A stretch of DNA of 64,000 nucleotides from Paratinospora sagittata. Lineage: Eukaryota > Streptophyta > Magnoliopsida > Ranunculales > Menispermaceae. This document shows, in pieces, positions 11,313 to 24,000 of this stretch. Each line of letters begins with the position of its first letter. The stretch's first letter is position 1. The stretch covers positions 21,902,288-21,966,287 of the forward strand of contig CM069605.1 in the NCBI GenBank assembly GCA_035771175.1. Direction: 5' to 3'. A model generated the notes under the pieces. The model saw only the letters and a list, made by a program, of their open reading frames with translations, had not been told where the DNA came from and made no database searches. The position numbers and the translations under genes were made by a program.

Positions 11313-12545
11313 ATGGACCTAGAGGAACGCCTTAGGCGTATAGAGGCAGTCTTAGAGGCCACTCAGCAACAACAGGCCTTGATTCTCGAGTTGCTAGGCC
11401 GTACGTAGGGTGTTAGGCCACCACCGCAGGGTGATGTAGCAGCGACTGTAGAACATAGTAGTATGGCAGCAGTAGTAGGGGATCAGGCAGAGCAGACAGG
11501 ACCAGCTAAGGTCCAACATGTCGTAGTTGACGAGACTGAGGCTGAGCGGGCAGAGAAGGACCGCTATGAGAGGGATATGAAAGCCTTCAAGAATCGAAAT
11601 CCTGCTGAGTTTCTGGGAGGTCTTGATTTAGAGCTTGCTGAAGGATGGTTGACTCGGATGGAGACCATTTTCAGTGATATGAGGGCACTTGAGCATGACA
11701 AGGTCAAGCTTGCCAGGTTTAAGCTGATTGACAAGGCTAACAAATGGTGGGAACGGGTGGAGCATCTCGAGGGCGAGGTCTGGACTTGGACTAGATTCAA
11801 GGAGTTGTTCTTTGTAGAGTTTTATCCACGGTCCGAAAGGGATCAACGTCGGATCCAGTTTCTACATCTGACCCAGGGCAACATGTCTGTGAGAGAGTAC
11901 GAGCAAGAGTTCAACAGGTTGGCACTCTCAACTTTAGAGATGGTTTCTACCGATGAGCTGACGATGCAAAGGATACGGGATGGTTTTCGAGACTGTATCC
12001 ATCAGGGTTTGGCACTGGCTGGCGTGCAGACCTATGCGCAGGCTATAGGGCAGGCAGCAGATTTTGAGGGCGCAGAGGCCAATTCTCGAATGAGATTACC
12101 TGCAACAGTCCATGCACCCGCAGTTCCTACAGTTTAGACTGAACAGGTAGGGTTAGAGGCACAATATTTCAGTGGCAGGAGAGGCCGACATAATAAGAGG
12201 CCGAGATTCAGCGATCGTGGATATGAGGCATCTATAGCCTCCGCTCCAGTATCAGTGGTACCACCAGCTGCGGGCCAGAGTGTTCAGATCTCTAGTCGAT
12301 CCCAGCAGCAGCAGCAGAGTTTTGTCAAATCTGGTGGACCGCAGACAGCCGGGGCCGAGTCACAGGTTGTATCTTCTGCACCTGAAGTACCGAGGCCGAT
12401 TGTGTTTTATGGTTGCGGGATTCCAGGACATAAGAGTAACCAATGTCCACAGAGGATGCCTTTTGGTCAGTTTAGACCTACAGCTGCACCTACCAGAGAG
12501 CAGGCCAGTGCTAGCAGGCAGATCCTGAGGCTAGCAAGCAACTAA
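11313..12545 (+). pseudogene. gag of element A (three in-frame stops)
   Basis: The ATG at 11313 begins MDLEERLRRIEAVLEATQQQ and stays in one frame. TAG stops fall at 11406-11408 and 12135-12137, and TAA then TAG at 12543-12548 just before the protease. The capsid-like part (about 11560-12080) has the plant gypsy gag signature: KANKWWERV, a W..FK.LF.EFYP stretch and QGNMSVREYEQEF. A single zinc knuckle at about 12400-12455 has lost its first cysteine: the order is F-Y-G-C-G-x3-H-x4-C instead of C-x2-C-x4-H-x4-C. Gag would package element RNA in virus-like particles; this copy cannot make a full product. Confidence 0.85.
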
Positions 12546-12548
12546 TAG

Positions 12549-15500
12549 AAGGTACAATCAACATTTTTCAATTCTTTGATGTATGTCTTGATTGATGCTG
12601 GTTCTACTCTGTCATTTATTTTTGGTGGTGTAGTAGATAGATTGAGATTGTCTACTGTCAGGACTAGTACGCCGTTGATTTTGAGTACAGCGGCCGGTGA
12701 GAGAATTTACCCTAATATGGTATGTGTGGGATGCATTGTGAGATTCGAGGACCATGAGATGTCTATTGAGCTTAGAGTCTTAGAGTTCCTAGAGTTTGAT
12801 GTCATTTTGGGTATGGATTGGCTAGCAGCGTTTCACGCTCACATTGATTGCTTCGGCAAGAGGGTTATCTTTCAGATACCCGGAGAGCCAGTCTTCGTCT
12901 TTCGAGGCAGGACTGCATCGAGACTACTTACCCAGGGTAGATTAGCCACTGATAATGAGGTTGCTACGATGGCGAGTTTGACTCTAGTGGATGATGTGGG
13001 TCAGAGTATTCAGCTAGCAGACATTCCTGTAGTCTGCGAGTACCCAGAGGTTTTTCCTGATGAGTTACCTGGCTTGCCACTTAGGCGAGAGGTAGACTTT
13101 ATCATTGAGCTGATGCCCGGAACTAAACCCATTTCCATTCCACCGTATCGTATGGCACCAAAGGAGCTGAATGAACTCAGAGCCCAACTTGATGAGCTGA
13201 TGGACAAGGGATTTATTTCCCCTAGCATGTCACCTTGGGGAGCACCTGTGTTGTTCATCAAGAAGAAAAATGGGAGTCTTCGTTTGTGTATAGACTACTG
13301 TCAACTGAATAAGGTGACTGTGAAGAACAAATATCCACTTCCTCGTATTGATGATTTGTTTGGCCAACTGATTGGGGCCAAGTTCTTTTCGAAGATTGAC
13401 TTGAGGTCTGGGTACCATCAGTTGAGGATGAGAGATGAGGATGTGCCGAAGACTGCTTTTCGGACGAGGTATGGACATTATGAGTTTCTAGTGATGCCCT
13501 TCGGGTTGACTAATGCACTAGCTATGTTCATGGATCTGATGCAGAGAGTGTTCAGGCCGTACCTTGACCAGTTCATTATAGTCTTCATCGATGATATCCT
13601 AGTCTATTCTAAAACAAGAGAGGATCATGAGCATCACCTTAGAGTTACCTTACAGACATTGTTGGAGCATAGGCTGTATGCCAAGCTGAGCAAGTGTGAT
13701 TTCTGGATGACTGAGGTGAAATTCTCGGGTCATGTGGTTAGTGCAGAGGGTATTTTTGTTGATTCTGCTAATGTTGAGGCAATCATTGATTGGCCAAGAC
13801 CTACCACAGTGACTGAGATTCGTAGCTTTCTAGGTTTGGCTGGCTATTACAGGAAGTTCGTGAAAGACTTTTCCACGATATCCACGCCGATGACAAAGCT
13901 GATTCAGAAGAACGTGGCCTTCACGTGGTCGGATGCCTGTGAGAGAGCTTTTAGTGAGTTAAAAAAGAGGTTAACTACAGCTCCAGTGTTGATTCTTCCA
14001 GAGCCTGGGAAAGAGTTGGTGATTTATACTGATGCATCACTCTTAGGTTTGGGATGTGTACTGATGCAGGAGGGTCGAGTGGTTGCATATGCATCTAGAC
14101 AGCTTAAGGTGCATGAGCACAACTACCCTGTGCATGATTTGGAGCTAGCCGCTATTGTATTTGCACTGAAGCTATGGAGGCACTACCTTTATGGTGAGAG
14201 GTTCATTTTGTTTTCTGATCACAAGAGTTTGAAGTACCTCTTTGATCAGAAGGAGCTGAATATGCGGCAGAGGAGATGGCTCGAGTTACTAAAGAATTAT
14301 GATTTCTCTTTGGAATATCATCCTGGCAAAGCCAATGTTGTGGCTGATGCTTTGAGTTGTAGGCGAGCAGAGACTCAGGTGCTTGCTTTTCAGATGGCCC
14401 AGCAGTGGCGTTTACTTGAGAGAGTGACTATGATGAGTATACACTTGAACGCACCACTTACTGAGATATGTGCTCAGATGCACGTGCAGCTTACGAATGC
14501 CCATATTCCACGGGTTAGATATTTACATGAACATTGTCCAGATTATGACATGTACCGTGGATACGCAGACAGTGTTGACCAGGCCAATTGGCAGATTGGT
14601 CCAGATGATGTCTTGTGGTATAGAGGGAGACTATGGATCCCATATGATGCTGAGTTGCGTGCTGAGATACTTCGAGAGGCTCACAGGTCTCAGTATACTG
14701 TTTTTCCAGGGGCTACCAAGATGTACCATGATATGAAGAGATCTGTATGGTGGCACGGGATGAAGAAGAGTATTGCTGAGTATGTGCAAAGATGTGAGGT
14801 GTGCCAGCAGGTTAAGGCTGAACATCGGAAGCCTGGAGGTCAGATGCAACCATTGCCCATACCCGAGTGGAAATGGGAACACATCACGATGGATTTCGTC
14901 ATGGGATTGCCGAGGTCTCAGGGCAAATTTGATGCCATTTGGGTTGTGGTCGATAGATTGACCAAGAGTGCGCACTTCCTTTCTATGAGGGCCAAGGACT
15001 CATTGGATAAACTGAGCAGATTGTATGTAAGAGAGATCGTGAGATTGCATGGAGTGCCCTTGTCTTTCGTGTCAGATCAAGATCCATGATTTACATCAAG
15101 GTTTTGGCAGGCCTTGCAGACTCGATTTGGGACCCGCTTCTGACTCAGAACAGCATTTCATCCTCAGACGGACGGTCAGTCCGAGAGAGTGATTCATATC
15201 CTGGAGGATATGCTCAGGTCTTGCATTTTAGAGTTCGGTGCTGGTTGGGGTGAGCATTTGCCCTTATGTGAATTTGCTTACAACAACAGTTATCAGGCTA
15301 GCATCGGTATGGCACCGTATGAAACTTTGTATGGAAGACCCTGTAGATCTCCAGCTTGTTGGTACGAGGTGGGTGATACACAGTTATGGGGCCCTGATGC
15401 AGTTGTTGAGCAGACTGAGAAAGTCAAGCTGATTCGGCAGAGGCTGAAGTCAGCTCAGGACAGGCAAAAAAGTTATTATGATAACCGACATTGGCCGTTA

Positions 15501-15860
15501 GAGTTTGTAGTGAGAGATCTAGTTTTGCTTAAGGTCTCGCCACTCAAAGGTCAAATGAGGTTCGGTGTCAGTGGGAAACTTGCCCCTAGGTCTATTGGGC
15601 CATTCCAAATTGTTGAGAAGATTGGACCAGTAGTGTACAAGTTGGCTGTACCTTCTCAGCTCGAGGGTGTTCATGATGTATTCCACGTATCGATGTTGAG
15701 GAAGTTTAATGAGGATCCATTGAAGGAGTCTGATCCCGATCCAGCTCATGTGCTTGATGTGAGTCATCTGCAAGTTGGGGAGGATACGACTTATGAGGAG
15801 CAAACCTGGGAGCGCGAGGACCAGATAAGGGAGCAGCTCCCCGACCTCTTTACCTATTGA
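12549..15860 (+). pseudogene. pol of element A: protease, RT, RNase H, integrase, damaged chromodomain
   Basis: In frame with gag. The aspartic protease motif [10 protein letters not shown] lies at about 12591-12620. RT has its catalytic FIDD at about 13584-13595 and [11 protein letters not shown] upstream. RNase H has VIYTDAS (about 14010-14030) and DHKSLKYLF. Integrase has a zinc-binding HHCC arm (H-R-S ... C-x2-C, about 14680-14810), the core DRLTKSAHF, and VSDQDP. Two in-frame TGA stops (15087-15089 and 15141-15143) sit between the second catalytic Asp and the HPQTDGQSE motif with the catalytic Glu. RT also shows CIDYCQL, where the family has CIDYRQL (CGT to TGT at 13299). After FHVSMLRKF the C-terminus runs into TYEEQTWERED, so the chromodomain core is missing. 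The frame ends at TGA 15858-15860. Confidence 0.9.
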
Positions 15861-15903
15861 GGTTAGTTCTCTTGCTTTTATTTTTTGAGGACAAAAATAT
15901 TTC

Positions 15904-15917
15904 TAAGTTGGGGAGAG
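15904..15917 (+). other. Polypurine tract of element A
   Basis: TAAGTTGGGGAGAG lies directly before the 3' LTR (15919), after a GAGGACAAA stretch typical of the end of plant gypsy internal regions. It would prime plus-strand DNA synthesis. Confidence 0.75.
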
Positions 15918-15918
15918 T

Positions 15919-18760
15919 TGTAGCACCAGTGCCTTTAGGTGACTTCATTTTGACCCATAGTGTACCCTTAGAGTACACGTATACGTATGTGTATATGTAT
16001 TTTGATGCTCGAAGCACGTAAGTTCGAGTGTCTTTGCATGATTTTTTGTCATAAAGAGTGAACATGAAGTTTCGGAACCATCGGAGACCCGTTCAACCTC
16101 AAAACATGTTGAAAACAGTGTTTTGGATCCAGTGGAGCTCGCTCCATGGAGGAAGAAATTTCTGTCACAAATTACATCAATGGTTTGATCTCCTAGATCC
16201 GTGGGCCGATTGAGCTGAAATTTTGTCAGCTCATTCTTATATGATAGATCTTCATTATAACGGTGAAAAGCTTGATCGGAGTTACCTACTATGAGTTATA
16301 AGACTCCAAACACAGTTTCACGGATTTTCAGATTTTCTTACGCAGTTTTGGTCACATAGTTAGTTTTCGAAATCCCACCGTCGGATTGAGCTGAAAGTTT
16401 ACCAGAATGTTGGTAACTGACGCATGCAACTTTAGAACGGTTAAGATGTTAAATTGATTGGTATTTTTTAAGAAATTGACTATCTAAGTGCAAGTATTGT
16501 AATAGGAAAACTGATTTTTTGATAGTTTTTGGCAACTTTTAGTTGTGGGCCCAAACTTGTCTATTTAAGCAACCAAAACGTAATTTTAGACTCATTTGCT
16601 CATTTCTCAGCCAGAAAAGAGAGAAAGGAGCTAGAGAGGAGAAAAAGAGAGGAAAATTAGGGTTTGGTGGTTTCTTGCTCAAGAACACCTAAGTTTTGCA
16701 TTTTTCCTCCATTTCTTCCTCGAATCTCTCTATTAGTTGCATGATAACTTTATTTTGAGCATGAGGGTTTCATTTTGATGCATGCATTGTGATGAACCTT
16801 GGATGGGTGGAAGACTAAAGTTGGAGTTGAGTTTTGCATGTCACATATGTGTGATTAGAGAGTGTTAGGAGTACACTAATGGTGAAACCCCCAATGTCTA
16901 GCAAGAAATTGGAAGGGTTAGTTCAAATGACCTATACTTAGTTTATGACCTTAGACTATTTCAAAATCTTTGCATGTCAACTATGTTGACCTAGTGGCCA
17001 TTGTGGATGATTCCATGTTGCAAGATTAGTAAAATTCATGGCTGAACATGGTGGCCTAGTGTAAAATTGGCAATATGGCCTACGTATGAAAATTTTCAGA
17101 TTTGGGGCTTATGATGCTCTTGATATAAAATCTGGGAAATTATGCAATGTAGGTCTAATTGGACATGATTAGGGTTGTCTGATGATTGAATTCAGTGGGT
17201 TCTCATAATGGACACCCTAAGGTTGACTAAATTTGATATAGGCTAAGTATTTGAGATTTTTCATGTACTTAGGCAATTTTGCAAGTAATTTGGGGATTTT
17301 GCCCAAATTGAGACTTTTCACCCAAAGCAAGTCAATTTGTGAAATTGACTTGGGGATTGTTTAATTGGACCCAAATTGAGTAGAATCATGGCTTTAAAAT
17401 GTTAGAACCTATGTTAAATTGATATGACTTAGCCCAGTTTGACCTTATGTTTTATATTGGCCTAATTGGGGGTTTTGACCAAGACTTAATTAATTGATGA
17501 AATTGACTTGATGTATAGTCTAATTGACCCTAATTATAATTGAATTTCATGTATATTAGTGGTTGGATCATGGGATCACCCTATTACATTCAATTTAGGT
17601 CAATCTTAGTTTAATTGAGTCTAAATGATCAAGTTGGGCAATATGGAAATTGGCTCAAGGGGGTAAACAATTTAAAATCTAATTGACTTTAGATTGGGTT
17701 TGAACATGGGGTTTTGACACACTTTATGACTGATTTTCAATTGTATGAACCATGTTATTTCCAGGTCTTGTGATTGATCTTGAACCCGTTTAGTCAGTGG
17801 GAGAGTTTTGGCGATTGGATAGGCTAGACTTAGGCAATCAAGAGTGAGTGTTCTTTTCCTTTTGGATTATTTATATGTGGCATTATAGTATAGAAATGTT
17901 TTAAATGCTTATGTATGATGGTATGCATGTTTTAATATTCCATGAAATACAATTGAGCATAATTCATTGGGATGACAATTTGGGTTGAGGCTCCTAGTTG
18001 GAATTTCCTCTTTTTTGAAATTCTCGTAAGTCTAGCCGCGATCCCAGTTGGGTACTTGGCAGAGGGTTTTATGGCTTGTGTATGGGTAGGTTAGTTTAGG
18101 CTAATCTTACATGCTGCACAACCCTAAAAATCCTATTAGGATACGAGTATTGTGTGAGTGTTCAGGTACTGTGTGTAGCGCACCAGCCTTGAACCCCCGT
18201 ACTCAGGAGGTGTTAGGATTGCATGAGCATGACTACAAATGTTATGCATTGTCTTAGGTATGACTTGATCCATTATGTTAGCATGTATGTAATCTATTTC
18301 GTCAACATGATATTTCAACTGTTTTATGATCTTACCTTGTTTTATAAATGCACGTATATGCCACTTGTAAATAACATTCACTGAGCTGGCAGTACCTCAC
18401 ACCTCACCATCTTCTTTAAGGATCTGATAGAAAAGGAAAAGGGAAGGCTTGACTGCGGAGCGTCCCTTGTTTTTGTTTCATGTAGGTGTTGTACATTTAG
18501 TTTTGTATTTTGATAATTATGTACATGATAACACCTAGTAATTGTATATTTAACACATAGTTGGGATGTGTTGGGTTTTGTATCATTTTGAAGACTCTGG
18601 AGTTTTATATTTGTAAAAATTTGGAGAAGTAATATTTTATTTCATTATGATCATGTTAGTTGGTTGTTAAGGATGTACTTTTATTTCTTTTTGGGGATTT
18701 ATATATGTAATCGAGAGCTGACGGGACGTCGGGTGTACCGACGGAGAGTGGGTCGTGACA
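15919..18760 (+). repeat. Element A 3' LTR (2842 bp)
   Basis: Starts TGTAGCACCAGTGCC and ends GGGTCGTGACA. It keeps the TATA-like motif and purine-rich leader that the 5' LTR has lost, but lacks about 40 bp close to its end through a deletion flanked by GGAG/GAG microhomology. A stretch (about 16975-17100) is homologous to family B LTR sequence read on the opposite strand. Confidence 0.92.
16562..16569 (+). promoter_or_regulatory. Probable TATA-like box in element A 3' LTR
   Basis: TATTTAAG is followed about 50 bp later by a purine-rich stretch (AGAGAGAAAGGAGC) that resembles a plant retrotransposon 5' leader. The position suggests the U3/R boundary lies shortly downstream. Function is inferred only. 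Confidence 0.4.
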
Positions 18761-18835
18761 AATTTGGTATCAGAGAGAGTGTTTTAAGTTTAAAATCCTT
18801 AAAAAGATTAAAAGACTTATATGGCATTATGATTA
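18761..18835 (+). repeat. Second copy of element A primer site and leader, truncated
   Basis: This stretch matches 11113-11190 (TATCAGAGAGAGTGTTTTAA and onward) and follows the 3' LTR directly. A normal integration would have host DNA here. It indicates that another A internal region once followed, that is, a tandem LTR-internal-LTR-internal arrangement, before deletion joined it to family B LTR at about 18836. Confidence 0.85.
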
Positions 18836-21028
18836 CTTATTTGCCCTTATTCAGGACAGAAGGACCTGAAAGAGGAAATTGAGGGTGAGCCAACGGTGCC
18901 CAGTGAATAGAACTCAAATATGCTATCCATACTCATCAATAAATATCATGTATGCATTTCAATGTGTAGCATGATTAAAAGCTCATAACGTATAGATATC
19001 AAGCATTTATAATATGTTCGATGAAAGTAAAAGCATATCAATTTGGATCCACATTCCAAATGCATTGGGGTTATTAGTGCACGTCTATTTCACCGTACCG
19101 TTCTCATCCCCAAATATTTCTTTTTTAAAACCCTCATATGACAAGGTTAAGTCCCCCTATTAGCCAGATAGATGGGCCCAACCAAAGTCATAAGGTTTTC
19201 TCAAATCAATGCATCATTCAAAACATTAGGACACCTTCATGCTTTCAACATAAAATATATATAAGTGATATGATGACATAAAAGATATAATCATAAATGA
19301 AGTCTACTCACAACCAAGCCTCGCGAGAGTATCTAACCACACACGGACATCAAACCGAATCAACCCAATCAAGGTCCTGAAACATTTATCAATATCCAAC
19401 CATACATCAATTTCTATGTTCAATCACATAGACATTACACATCAACCCTAAATCAGCCCACATACAGACAATAGGCCTAAATCCCATCTAATCCCTTCAT
19501 TCAACTCAAATCACATGACTTAGGCCTCTAATGCATAGTTCTCATTCATAAACCATTCTATTAATAAAAAATACTGATTTTCAATTCTTTAGGCATAAAC
19601 ATGCTCAAATTGGGCCATTTGATCACAAGTAAGCATAACCCATGATATGGTCACAACCACCAAATCAGTAGCATAATCAACCCTAATCATGCTTAATTAA
19701 ACATAGGTTGCATCAATTCAATGATTCTAGGCCAAAAGCATCAAAAACCCTAAAATATGAAAATTTCCATACTTAGGCCATATTGTCGATTTACACTAGG
19801 TCACCATGTTTAGCCATGTATATCACTTATTTTGCATCATGGGTTCATCAACAATGGCAACTAGGTCAACATAGTTGACATGCAAGCTATTTGGAAAGGT
19901 CTAAGTTCATATTCTAAATTTAGGTGTAATACAAGCAACCCTACCAATTCTTCATTTGATATTCTGTTCAGATGTATCAATCTACCAACAGAAATATTTA
20001 ATCACAAAATCAACCGTACAGATTAAAGTATGTTAAGAAAAAAACCTTCTGTCAGAAAATCAGCTCAATCCACTGGTGGACCAAAAAGATAAGTCTCTTT
20101 GATGAAAAAGTCTCTAATCAGACAATTTCTCCTTTCCTGCTGCAAATACTCGACCTCAGACGACTATATCACACCACATACCTCACCCCTAAACATCTTC
20201 ACCGTTCATAATGCAGAAAGATCAGTTGTAAACCACATGCCTAAATATCATTTCCATCCACGGTAGATTTAGGAGATCTAATAGTTTGATCTAAACTGCG
20301 CGAGAAATCTAGACTTTCCGACCAGCTTTATTTTCATGCACCAAGTTGACATGTATTGGAGAAGAGAAATGGGGCATGGGACACTTGTCCATTCTCATGC
20401 ACCAACTTGACATGTGTTGGTCTCATGCACCTACTTGACATGTGTTGGAGAAGAGAAATGGGGCATGGGACACTTGTCCATTTTCATGCACCAACTTGAC
20501 GTGTATTGGAGAAGAGAAATGGGGCATGGGACACTTGTCCATTCTTATGCACTGACTTGACATGTGTTGGTCTCATGCACCAACTTGACATGTGTTGGAG
20601 AAAAGAAATGGGACATGGGACACTTGTCCATTCTCATGCACCAACTTGACATGTGTTGGTCTCATACTACCCATACCAACCACATGTACTTTAACCAATC
20701 TCATGCTTCCATGTATTTTAAATGTCCAATCCATTTAATACACCAAATTTTCATTCTCATTTATCCTTTTAATCAATCAATCCTAACCCATATCATTTCA
20801 TGGTTTAATGGGCCCATGCATAAATAATAAAACACGCATTATACCTTAATTTAACATGACCCATATACAATTTATAATGCACATATTTATATACATTATC
20901 AAGCATCAAATATACAAACATTAAACAAACATTAAAACAAACACTAAACATATCAAGGCAAACACATAGAGTTTGGGCAAAATATAATTGGGCAATGGGC
21001 TAGACGAAATAATTTTTGGGGTGTCACA
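18836..21028 (-). repeat. Family B 3' LTR, truncated
   Basis: The minus strand starts TGTGACACCCC at 21028 and matches the other family B LTRs until about 18836, within the segment TTTGCCCTTATTC. The terminal portion (matching 25942 to about 26435) is absent. It contains the U3 minisatellite at 20334-20657. Confidence 0.88.
20334..20657. repeat. U3 minisatellite, 4 full ~61-bp units plus short units
   Basis: Four full 61-bp units, two internal 28-bp short units (GGTCTCATGCACC...) and a partial first unit. The organisation differs from the other family B LTRs only in copy number. Confidence 0.85.
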
Positions 21029-21030
21029 TC

Positions 21031-21042
21031 ACACCCACCTTA
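21031..21042 (-). other. Polypurine tract of element B
   Basis: The minus strand reads TAAGGTGGGTGT directly before the 3' LTR at 21028, preceded by CTTCGAGGACGAAG, a pattern common at the end of plant chromovirus internal regions. Confidence 0.75.
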
Positions 21043-24000
21043 GAATGAACTTCGTCCTCGAAGTTTTAAGGTTAAGAAATTACCTAAGCCCATGAACTCG
21101 GCAAAGTGCTCAATCATGTCATCCACACGCTCCCAAGTAACCTGCTCCTCGCCATAGAACTGTCATCTCACCTTAACCATTGGAATCTCGCGGTTACGTA
21201 ACCACTGGACCTTCCGGTCAAGTATCTAAATAGGTTCCTCATCATAAGTCCCATCCTGCCTCAGCTCAATGTCCCTCCAGTCCAAGACGTGATCAAAATC
21301 GCTCTTGTACACTCTCAACATTGACACATGAAGACATTGTGAACTGCTGCTAACTGAGGTGGCAAGGCTAATCGGTAAGCGACGGGGCCAATTCATTCTA
21401 AAACCTCGAACGGCCCAATAAATCTCGGAGCGAGCTTGCCTTTTATCCCAAATCTCGTCTGGCCCTTCTGAGGTGAGACCTTCAATAAAACTTGGTCACC
21501 CACCTCGAACTCTACGGTCTTCCGTTTGGCATCAGCGTAACTCTTCTGCCTGTCTTGGCTACCTTCATATTATGCTTGATCATCTTAATCTTCTCTGTGT
21601 GTTCTAGTACAAACTCTAGTCCCATCACTGCAATATCCCCTACCTCCGTCCAACAGACCGGAGATCTACAGGGTCGACCATACAATGCCTCAAAAGGAGC
21701 CATGCCAATACTGGACTAATAGCTGTTGTTGTACGCGAACTCACACAGATGTATGTACTCATCCGAATTACCACTGGACTCAAGGACACAAGCTTGAAGC
21801 ATATCCTCCAAAATCGATATCAACCTCTCAGACTGGCCATCCGTCTGAGGGTGAAAAACGGTACTGAGATCTAGTCTAGTGCCAAGCTGACTCTGCAACC
21901 CCTGCCAGAATTCCGATGTAAACCTCGGATCCCTATCTGACACAATCGAAACTGGCACTCCATGTAATCTGACTATCTCCCGCATATAGAGTCTGCTCAG
22001 CTTGTCCATAGAATCCCTAGTGTTCACCGGTAGAAAGTGAGCGGACTTAGTCAAGCGATCAATAATAACCCAAAAACCATTATGTCTCCTCGGGGTGTTG
22101 GGTAATCCTACAACAAAGTCTATAGTGACATGCCCCCACTTCCACTCAGGAATGGCAAGCGGTTGCATCTGCCCTCCAGGCTTCTGATGCTCAGCTTTGA
22201 CTCTCTGACAGATCTCACACCTCTGAATGAACTGAGCTATTTCTCTCTTCATGTCGGGCCACCAATACATTCTTTTCATATCATGATACATCTTGGTTCC
22301 GCCAGGATGAATAACATAATGAGATCTGTGAGCTTCTTGGAGCACACTCTGTCTGAGTCGTGGATCTGCGGGAACCCATAAACGTCCCCTAAATCTCAAG
22401 GCACCATCAGATGACAAGTGCCAATCAGTAAAATAACTGCTCTCAGCCCAAGACTTGTACGTCACATAATCAACGTCAAGTCTCTGTTGGTCAATCACCT
22501 CTTGGACCTGTGTAGGCTGAGCTCTCATTTGAGCACATATCACAATCTGATCTGAAGGGGTACCACATATACTCATAACCGTAGCCACCTCAATTAGTCT
22601 CCACACATGAGACATCTGGCGTGCTACCATAACTATCTCTACCCACTTCCCGCTCAACGCATCAGCCACTACATTGGCTTTACCTGGGTGGTATTCCAAT
22701 GTAAAATCATAGTCTTTGAGGAGCTCTAACCACCTTTTTTACCTCATGTTCAATTCCTTCTGAGAGAACAAGTACTTGAGGCTCTTATGGTCAGAATACA
22801 AAGTGAATCTCTCACCATAGAGATAATGTCTCCAAATCTTCAAAACAAAAACCACTGCGGCCAGTTCTAAGTCATGAACAGGATAGTTCTTTCATGCACC
22901 TTCAACAGCCTTGATGCATAAGCAATGACCCTATCCTTCTGCATCAACACGCAACCCAAGCCGATACGAGAGGCGTCAGTGTAGATAACCAACTCCTGAT
23001 CAGGCTCTGGTAAAATCAACACTGGCGTAAATGTTAATCTTTTCTTCAGCTCTAAAAAGGCATTCTCACACTCCTCAGTCCATACAAAGGACACATCTTT
23101 CTGGGTGAGCCTAGTCATAGCCGTAGCTATCTTGGAGAATCCCTGAACGAATCTCCTATAGTAACCAGCTAATCCAAGAAAGCTTCTGATCTCGGTCACT
23201 GTGGTAGGCCTAGGCCAACTGATATTGGCTTCAACATTAGACGGATCAACTGAAATCCCCTCAGAACTCACCACATGACCTAAGAACTTCACTTCGGTGA
23301 TCCAAAACTCGCACTTGCTCAGCTTTGCATATAGCCTATGCTCTCTCAGAGTCTGCAAGGTCACTCTAAGGTGTTCCACATGCTCTGTCCGAGTCTTGAA
23401 ATACACCATTATGTCATCAATGAAGACGATGACAAACTTATCCAGTTACTGCCTAAAGACCCTCTTCATCAAGTCCATGAACATCGCCGGTGCATTAGTC
23501 ACACCAAATGGCATCACAAGGAACTCATAATGTCCATAGCGGGTTCTGAATGCTGTCTTAGGCACATCCTCCTCCCTGATCCTCAGCTGATGATACCCGG
23601 AGCGCAAATCAATCTTCAAAAAATACCTCGCTCCCCTCAACTGATCAAACAAGTTATCAATCCTTGGGAGAGGATACTTGTTCTTGATGGTCACCCTGTT
23701 CAATTGGCGATAGTCGATGCACAACCGCAAGCTCCCATATTTCTTTTTCACAAAAAGAACTGGAGCTCCCCAGGGTGACACGCTCGGGCAAATAAAGCCC
23801 TTAGCCAATAACTCCTCGCGCTGTTTCTGCAACTCTCTCAACTCGGCTGGCGCCATTCTATATGGTGCGATGGAGATAGGCTTCGTGCCAGGGACTAGTT
23901 CAATAATGAAATCGATCACTCGCTTCAGTGGTAATCCTGGAAGATCCGCTGGGAACACATCTGGAAAGTCCCTAACAATGGCAATATCCTCAAGTATCAC

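Larger units (their letters stand above)
8376..18835 (+). mobile_element. Ty3/gypsy chromovirus A, LTR-gag-pol-LTR plus second leader
   Basis: Two long direct repeats (8376-11112 and 15919-18760) flank a single gag-pol frame with protease, RT, RNase H and integrase in that order, the Ty3/gypsy arrangement. A polypurine tract precedes the 3' LTR. The 3' LTR is not followed by satellite but by about 75 bp that duplicate the element's own primer site and leader (18761-18835). These end abruptly in a family B LTR. The 5' LTR inserts into satellite at GGTGTGGTTA; no matching target duplication can be checked because the right flank was lost. Long LTRs, an iMet primer site and chromodomain remnants suggest the Tekay/Del group of plant chromoviruses (inference). 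Confidence 0.9.

Noticed and set aside
20564..20827. Cys/His-containing frame (…CTNLTCVGEKKW…) as a zinc-binding peptide
   Set aside because: It is produced by the 61-bp minisatellite of the family B LTR and varies with repeat number between copies.
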